A stretch of DNA of 32,967 nucleotides, taken from the NCBI GenBank assembly GCA_002343395.1, contig DDSN01000006.1, positions 16,837 through 49,803 on the forward strand, in the 5' to 3' direction. A program made the translations under genes and the position numbers. This document shows positions 29,955 to 32,967 of the stretch, one piece after another (position 1 is the stretch's first letter; each line of letters begins with the position of its first letter). This DNA is from Hyphomonadaceae bacterium UBA2389 (lineage in GTDB: Bacteria; Pseudomonadota; Alphaproteobacteria; Caulobacterales; Aquidulcibacteraceae). The notes under the pieces were generated by a model, which worked only from the letters and a program-made list of their open reading frames with translations, made no database searches and was not told the origin of the DNA.

Positions 29955-30536
29955 CTAAGCAGCGGACTGTTTGTCCCGGCGGGCGGCGTCCGCGACAGGC
30001 TTGAACGTCATGCGATGTATGGCGCAAGGACCCAGCGTGATCAGCGCGCGTTGATGCTCGGGCGCGCCGTATCCTTTGTGGCGCGAGAACCCGTAGCCCG
30101 GGTAACGCGCGCAAGCCTCGATCATGATGCGATCACGCTCCACCTTGGCGATGATTGACGCCGCCGAGATGCTTGCGACGTGCGCATCGCCTTCGACGAT
30201 GCACTCAACGGCGCAGGGAAAATCCGTGGGCGCGCTGTTGCCGTCGATGAGCGCCGCGACCGGCGCCTCAGGCAACGCCGCAAGCGCGCGACGCATGGCC
30301 AGGTAGGTGGCTTGCAGGATGTTGAGCTGATCGATCTCCGCCGGGCTGGCGGCGCCGAGCCCGACCAGGGCGCAGTCGCGGATAGCGACCGCGAGTCTTT
30401 CGCGCGCCTCCGCGCTCAACTGCTTTGAATCCGCCAACCCCTTGGGCCGGCCCTTGCGTGGCAGGATCACGGCGGCGGCGACGACTGGCCCCGCCCATGG
30501 CCCCCGTCCGGCCTCGTCGATCCCGCAAATCCCCAT
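29955..30536 (-). CDS. rnhB: Ribonuclease HII
   Basis: This 193-residue endonuclease removes ribonucleotides and RNA primers from RNA/DNA hybrids. The N-terminal GIDEAGRGPWAGPVVAAAV gives the catalytic Asp7 and Glu8. Further family stretches are LADSKQLSAEARERL, AALIDGNSAP with the third Asp, EGDAHVASISAASIIAKVERDRIM and YGFSRHKGYGAPEHQRAL. The start is ATG 30536. It is transcribed in the same direction as ccrM, 212 bases upstream of it. The pairing of these two genes is known from Caulobacter. Confidence 0.95.
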   Translation of the reverse strand: MGICGIDEAGRGPWAGPVVAAAVILPRKGRPKGLADSKQLSAEARERLAVAIRDCALVGLGAASPAEIDQLNILQATYLAMRRALAALPEAPVAALIDGNSAPTDFPCAVECIVEGDAHVASISAASIIAKVERDRIMIEACARYPGYGFSRHKGYGAPEHQRALITLGPCAIHRMTFKPVADAARRDKQSAA

Positions 30537-30586
30537 GGGGCGCGACGATGCGCGGATTCAGTGGGGCAGGCAAACGTGCAAAAAAT

Positions 30587-30616
30587 CATTGACTCAATGT
30601 CTAGAAAACATAACAT
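30587..30616 (+). promoter_or_regulatory. Promoter and palindrome before the first membrane-protein/XRE pair
   Basis: TTGACT (30589-30594) and TAACAT (30611-30616) with a 16-base spacer form a good sigma70-type promoter. The -35 lies inside the palindrome CATTG-ACT-CAATG (30587-30599), a likely operator. GANTC sites occur at 30555 and 30591. The gene start at 30647 has CGGAGAG six bases upstream. Confidence 0.55.
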
Positions 30617-30646
30617 AACGCACAGAAAAGCTAACGGAGAGTCAGG

Positions 30647-31087
30647 ATGGTTGCTCGAGAGCAGTTCGCGTGGGTTTGGCTGTTGACGATGCTGGTGACC
30701 TACCCGGTTTATTTTGCCGCGGTTGCGCTGGCCGGCGAGACAGCATTCGGAACTCAAATCCTGATGTTCGCCGTCACCGCCATCGTGCAGGTGGTGGTCA
30801 TAGGGGTCGCCAGCGCGGTCATTGGCCTTCGCCACAAGAACAATCTGAGCGGCGACGAGCGCGATCGCGCGATCGCGCATCGCGCCAGCGCACTTGCCTA
30901 TAACATTCTGATGGCGGGAATTGTCCTCGTCGGCTGCGCCATGCCTTTCGGTCACGTGGAATGGGAGCTGTTTCATGCCGCGGTTTTCGTGATCGCGCTG
31001 GCCGAAATTGTTCGTCATGCGTTGATTGTCGCCATGTATCGGGGCGGTCTGCGCCAGCCTCAGCCAGAACGAGGCTGGCATGGCTGA
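30647..31087 (+). CDS. Four-helix membrane protein, partner of the following XRE regulator
   Basis: This is a 146-residue protein with helices at about 8-29, 38-60, 86-104 and 109-130. The cytoplasmic loop between helices 2 and 3 has GLRHKNNLSGDERDRAIAHRAS, a DER motif like that in small DUF2178-type membrane proteins that pair with XRE regulators. The downstream HTH gene overlaps by eight bases. The membrane proteins at 31647 and 32296 share the layout and the DE motif. A likely role is to sense a membrane state and control the regulator; this is inference. Confidence 0.65.
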   Translation: MVAREQFAWVWLLTMLVTYPVYFAAVALAGETAFGTQILMFAVTAIVQVVVIGVASAVIGLRHKNNLSGDERDRAIAHRASALAYNILMAGIVLVGCAMPFGHVEWELFHAAVFVIALAEIVRHALIVAMYRGGLRQPQPERGWHG

Positions 31088-31310
31088 GCGGCGCCTGAGC
31101 AACACCATTCGCACGCTCCGCTTCATGGCTGGCGAGATGACGCAAGCGGAGTTGGGCGAACGCATCGGCGTCACCCGCCAGACCATCGCCGCCATCGAAG
31201 CGGGCAAATACTCGCCCACACTGGAGGCCGCATTCCGCATCGCGGAGGTGTTCGGCAAGCCGTTGGAGGAGGTTTTTCAGTGGGGCATATCAAGCACGCT
31301 TGACAAGTAA
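31080..31310 (+). CDS. Short XRE-family regulator (module 1)
   Basis: This 76-residue protein is almost entirely a helix-turn-helix of the Cro/CI type: RTLRFMAGEMTQAELGERIG, VTRQTIAAIEAGKYSPTLEA, AFRIAEVFGKPLEEVFQW. It lacks any sensor domain, which supports signalling through the cotranscribed membrane protein. ATG 31080 overlaps the previous gene by eight bases. It is clearly similar to the regulator at 32072. It may bind the palindromes at 30587 or 31287. Confidence 0.85.
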   Translation: MAERRLSNTIRTLRFMAGEMTQAELGERIGVTRQTIAAIEAGKYSPTLEAAFRIAEVFGKPLEEVFQWGISSTLDK

Positions 31311-31327
31311 AGGAAGCTTGATATTTA
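31287..31327 (+). promoter_or_regulatory. Promoter and operator-like inverted repeats before the second operon
   Basis: A perfect 9-bp inverted repeat, ATATCAAGC (31287-31295) and GCTTGATAT (31316-31324), spans the end of the first XRE gene. Inside it lie CAAGCACGCTTG (31291-31302) and CTTGACAAG (31299-31307). The -35 TTGACA is at 31300-31305 and a weak -10 TATTTA at 31322-31327. At least four CAAGC/GCTTG half-sites cover the promoter, as expected for a repressor. Confidence 0.5.
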
Positions 31328-31354
31328 GACATGGAAACCTGAAAGGTCAGTCTT

Positions 31355-31534
31355 ATGGCGCTGAGCAACGCACGAGTCCCAAACCCTCTTGCTGGCCTGG
31401 TGCTGGCGCTCGCGACCGCAGCATTGGTGTTGCATATGCCGCCTACGCAATGCCCGGTCACGGGGCGCGTCAACGCGTATGCACCGAGCGTTTCAGTAAG
31501 CGCCTGCGGCGTCGGCGTGACCTTCAGTCTCTAA
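31355..31534 (+). CDS. Small secreted or membrane protein, 59 residues
   Basis: The protein has a hydrophobic segment at residues 12-28 (LAGLVLALATAALVLHM) and a short tail with two Cys (TQCPVTG and SACGVG). It could be a signal peptide with a small disulfide-bonded peptide, or a single-helix membrane protein. AAAGG stands eight bases before the ATG. It is the first gene after the operator-like region, and five bases separate it from the next ORF. Unknown family. Confidence 0.5.
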   Translation: MALSNARVPNPLAGLVLALATAALVLHMPPTQCPVTGRVNAYAPSVSVSACGVGVTFSL

Positions 31535-31539
31535 CAAGC

Positions 31540-31650
31540 ATGTACGAGACAAACCCGATGCGAAAATCTGGCTGGCCCTTTGGGGCGTCGTTCGCCGTGA
31601 TCGTCGGCATCGTCACGGCGCTTTTTGTGGCGCAAGGAGGCCTGCAATGA
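31540..31650 (+). CDS. Tiny single-helix membrane protein, 36 residues
   Basis: The ORF starts MYETNPMRKSGW and has one membrane helix (about residues 15-31, GASFAVIVGIVTALFV). Its stop overlaps the ATG at 31647 (ATGA), which argues that it is translated. ATG 31558 is an alternative start. No strong Shine-Dalgarno is seen. Unknown function. Confidence 0.45.
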   Translation: MYETNPMRKSGWPFGASFAVIVGIVTALFVAQGGLQ

Positions 31651-32075
31651 GCGAACAGCCCGTGATTTGCGCCAGTGAAGCGCCGCAGCGCGTCGCCCAG
31701 AAATATGTGCGCGACATGAGCTTCGCCGCGCTCGTTTATGCCGTGGTTTTGGTCGCGAGCGTTTTCATTGTCCGGCGCCTCGATCCGCCGCAATGGATCG
31801 CCGTTATGCTAGCGCTTGCTTCGGCGGCGCCGGCGCTGTTGATGATGCGCGCTTATCTGCGCCGCCTTCGCGGCCTCGACGAGTTTCAGCGCCAAGTGCA
31901 GCTGGAAGCGATGTTGGCCTCGGCGGCGATCGTTGGGTTCGCGAGTTTCACCTACGGTTTCCTGGAGAGCTTCGCGGGTTTTCCCGCGATCGACGGCGCG
32001 CTGCTTTGGGTATTTCCAGCGATGTGCTTCGTGTGGGGGATCGCGCAGGTCTTCGTGGCGCGGCGCTACCAATGA
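31647..32075 (+). CDS. Four-helix membrane protein, partner of the second XRE regulator
   Basis: This is a 142-residue protein with helices at about 25-45, 50-70, 90-110 and 114-135. The loop between helices 2 and 3 has RRLRGLDEFQRQVQLEAM, again with a DE motif as in the protein at 30647. GGAGG six bases before the ATG fixes the start. The next regulator gene overlaps by ATGA. Role as a membrane partner of the XRE protein is inferred from this repeated pairing. Confidence 0.65.
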   Translation: MSEQPVICASEAPQRVAQKYVRDMSFAALVYAVVLVASVFIVRRLDPPQWIAVMLALASAAPALLMMRAYLRRLRGLDEFQRQVQLEAMLASAAIVGFASFTYGFLESFAGFPAIDGALLWVFPAMCFVWGIAQVFVARRYQ

Positions 32076-32284
32076 GGAACCGCCTCAAGGTGTTGCGCGC
32101 CGAGCGTGACTGGAGCCAGGCCGATCTCGCTGAACGGCTCGACGTGTCACGGCAATCCGTGAACGCGATCGAGACGGGAAAGTACGATCCGAGCTTGCCG
32201 CTCGCGTTCAAGATCGCCGCCGTGTTCGGGCTGTCGATCGAACAAATCTTTAGCGCGGACGACGTCGCGCAAGCCGCTGAATAG
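32072..32284 (+). CDS. Short XRE-family regulator (module 2)
   Basis: This 70-residue Cro/CI-type HTH reads LKVLRAERDWSQADLAERLD, VSRQSVNAIETGKYDPSLPL, AFKIAAVFGLSIEQIFSADD. It is clearly similar to the regulator at 31080, including the TGKY/AGKY turn. The start ATG 32072 overlaps the membrane gene stop. The wider open frame starting at 31793 is a shadow of that gene. Confidence 0.85.
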   Translation: MRNRLKVLRAERDWSQADLAERLDVSRQSVNAIETGKYDPSLPLAFKIAAVFGLSIEQIFSADDVAQAAE

Positions 32285-32295
32285 GAGCAGACACT

Positions 32296-32751
32296 ATGTT
32301 TCAAACCGCCCAACACTCTCGCTTATCTCCACGCGAACGTCGCAAAGAGTTCTTTATGACGCTTACTGTCGTGTTTTTGCTGGGCTACATGACTTCGCTC
32401 ACGGCGGACATGATGCTCCCGATCAACTTGGTTTGGGTGACCTTGGCGCTGGTCGTTGTGACGCTCGTCGGCGCCTTCGGCTGGGCTAGCTACTTGGACG
32501 AAGCTAAGCTCAATGCGCACTATGTCGCTTGGTTTTGGGGCGGTTCAGTCGGCCTGTCGGCATCCATGCTTGCTTTTGTGGCGCTGCTCCCGGGCATGCT
32601 CATTCCGGGGGCGGCGGAAGCGATGCTGCCGGCGAATTTAGCGCCGATCGCCGCCAATCTGACATTTGGGGCGGGGTTCATGTTGGGCATTGTGCCTGCG
32701 ACGATGGGCTATCTGGTGTGGTGGCTGCTGCTCTCAGCGCGTCGCGACTGA
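32296..32751 (+). CDS. Four-helix membrane protein, third of the local type
   Basis: This is a 151-residue protein with helices at about 21-40, 44-65, 77-98 and 117-145. The loop after helix 2 has WASYLDEAKLNAHYVAW, again with a DE. AGGAG eight bases before the ATG fixes the start. It follows the second XRE gene by 11 bases and probably ends the operon. No XRE gene follows it, so its regulator may be shared. Function unknown. Confidence 0.6.
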   Translation: MFQTAQHSRLSPRERRKEFFMTLTVVFLLGYMTSLTADMMLPINLVWVTLALVVVTLVGAFGWASYLDEAKLNAHYVAWFWGGSVGLSASMLAFVALLPGMLIPGAAEAMLPANLAPIAANLTFGAGFMLGIVPATMGYLVWWLLLSARRD

Positions 32752-32806
32752 GGAGAAGCCGACAGCAAGACATTGCGCCGTCGAGCGGCGCAGACGTAAG
32801 CGAGGA

Positions 32807-32872
32807 TATCATTTTGTGCAACTCGACCAACCTGCGGCGTTCGCGTCGGCTGTGGATGAGTTGCTGCGCTAA
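32807..32872 (+). pseudogene. Remnant of an alpha/beta hydrolase C-terminus
   Basis: The frame encodes YHFVQLDQPAAFASAVDELL then Arg and a stop. This matches the last strand and helix of alpha/beta hydrolases such as haloalkane-dehalogenase-like enzymes (GH..Q.D.P..F...V..FL), where the His is the catalytic one. Upstream the frame becomes Arg-rich and unlike the family, and no start or nucleophile motif is present. It lies in the 162-base gap before glyQ. Confidence 0.5.
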
Positions 32873-32880
32873 GCCTTGAT

Positions 32881-32939
32881 CAGCGGGGCGGGGGCTATTA
32901 CGCGGGTGCAGCAATGCCCACGCAAAACCCGCCCCGTTG
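32881..32939 (+). promoter_or_regulatory. Long-range hairpin over the glyQ start
   Basis: CAGCGGGGCGGG (32881-32892) and CCCGCCCCGTTG (32928-32939) pair over 12 positions with one G-U wobble, nine of them in one G/C-rich perfect block. The 35-base loop holds the glyQ ATG at 32914 and its weak ribosome-binding site (GGGTG). The structure could reduce or control translation. Confidence 0.4.
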
Positions 32940-32967
32940 TTTCCAGGACGTGATCCTGACGCTCCAG
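32914..32967 (+). CDS. glyQ: Glycyl-tRNA synthetase alpha subunit, first 18 codons (runs off the window)
   Basis: The visible start reads MPTQNPPRCFQDVILTLQ. The FQDVILTLQ segment is the conserved N-terminus of GlyQ in bacteria with the tetrameric alpha2-beta2 enzyme. The enzyme charges tRNA-Gly. No other family I know begins this way. The rest lies beyond the window; glyS would be expected next. The ATG has only a weak Shine-Dalgarno and lies in the loop of a G/C-rich hairpin. Confidence 0.85.
   Translation, partial: MPTQNPPRCFQDVILTLQ

Noticed and set aside
29812..29958. 48-codon plus-strand ORF in the ccrM-rnhB gap
   Set aside because: It overlaps the ccrM control region, has no ribosome-binding site and no protein-like features.
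1..32967. tRNA, rRNA, IS element, prophage or CRISPR array
   Set aside because: No clover-leaf pattern, transposase, phage gene or regularly spaced direct repeats were seen on either strand.

Overview
The window is GC-rich, densely packed DNA. Many genes overlap by an ATGA stop/start or by a few bases. It looks like the chromosome of an alphaproteobacterium close to Caulobacterales or Hyphomonadaceae. I infer this from a CcrM-type GANTC methylase with GANTC and CtrA-like sites in its promoter, two enzymes of the ethylmalonyl-CoA pathway (crotonyl-CoA carboxylase/reductase and a long methylsuccinyl-CoA dehydrogenase), the tlpA/argH/lptM/lysA neighbourhood, and an intergenic palindromic repeat of a kind common in this class. 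No rRNA, tRNA, insertion sequence, prophage or CRISPR array was seen. Species cannot be named from the sequence alone.

Layout. 1-8224: the 3' end of ccr, an M20 peptidase coupled to a chagasin-like (I42) inhibitor, a small membrane protein, a Rieske oxygenase, a signal-peptidase-I-like protein whose nucleophile position is Thr, a MazE/MazF-type toxin-antitoxin pair, a VIT-family transporter and mcd. 8225-14358: a palindromic repeat, two paralogous small lipoproteins, then a four-gene minus-strand operon argH-lptM-lysA-lipoprotein that diverges from tlpA and a GNAT gene, then a Gly/Glu/Ala-rich lipoprotein. 14400-18358: a Fur-box-like site before a PKHD-type hydroxylase, a small membrane protein, three dispersed lipoproteins that form one paralogous family, an exported SseB-domain protein and a divergent IscU-like protein. 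18360-20787: a promoter, a probable leaderless threonine leader peptide (MLWRLATTTTW), mutually exclusive RNA hairpins, then yidD and thrS. 20863-25000: envelope glycosyltransferases, a membrane protein and a tiny 25-residue membrane ORF. 25050-30536: a small HTH-like protein, a conserved Cys-motif membrane protein, an LTA4-hydrolase-like M1 aminopeptidase, a Crp/Fnr regulator, ccrM and rnhB. 30587-32751: two consecutive pairs of a four-helix membrane protein and a short XRE regulator, plus two tiny proteins and a third membrane protein, with palindromes over both candidate promoters. 32807-32967: a remnant of an alpha/beta hydrolase C-terminus and the first 18 codons of glyQ.

How it fits together. 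ccr and mcd both serve C2 assimilation through the ethylmalonyl-CoA pathway. lysA and argH make lysine and arginine, with lptM as an LPS-assembly lipoprotein and TlpA as a periplasmic thiol reductant. The 20.9-24.9 kb genes could modify LPS or other envelope glycans through a polyprenyl-phosphate sugar. The most interesting candidates for something undescribed are the Thr-rich leader before yidD-thrS, the duplicated membrane-protein/XRE modules at 30.6-32.8 kb, the Thr-nucleophile signal-peptidase homologue, and the new Cys-rich lipoprotein families.
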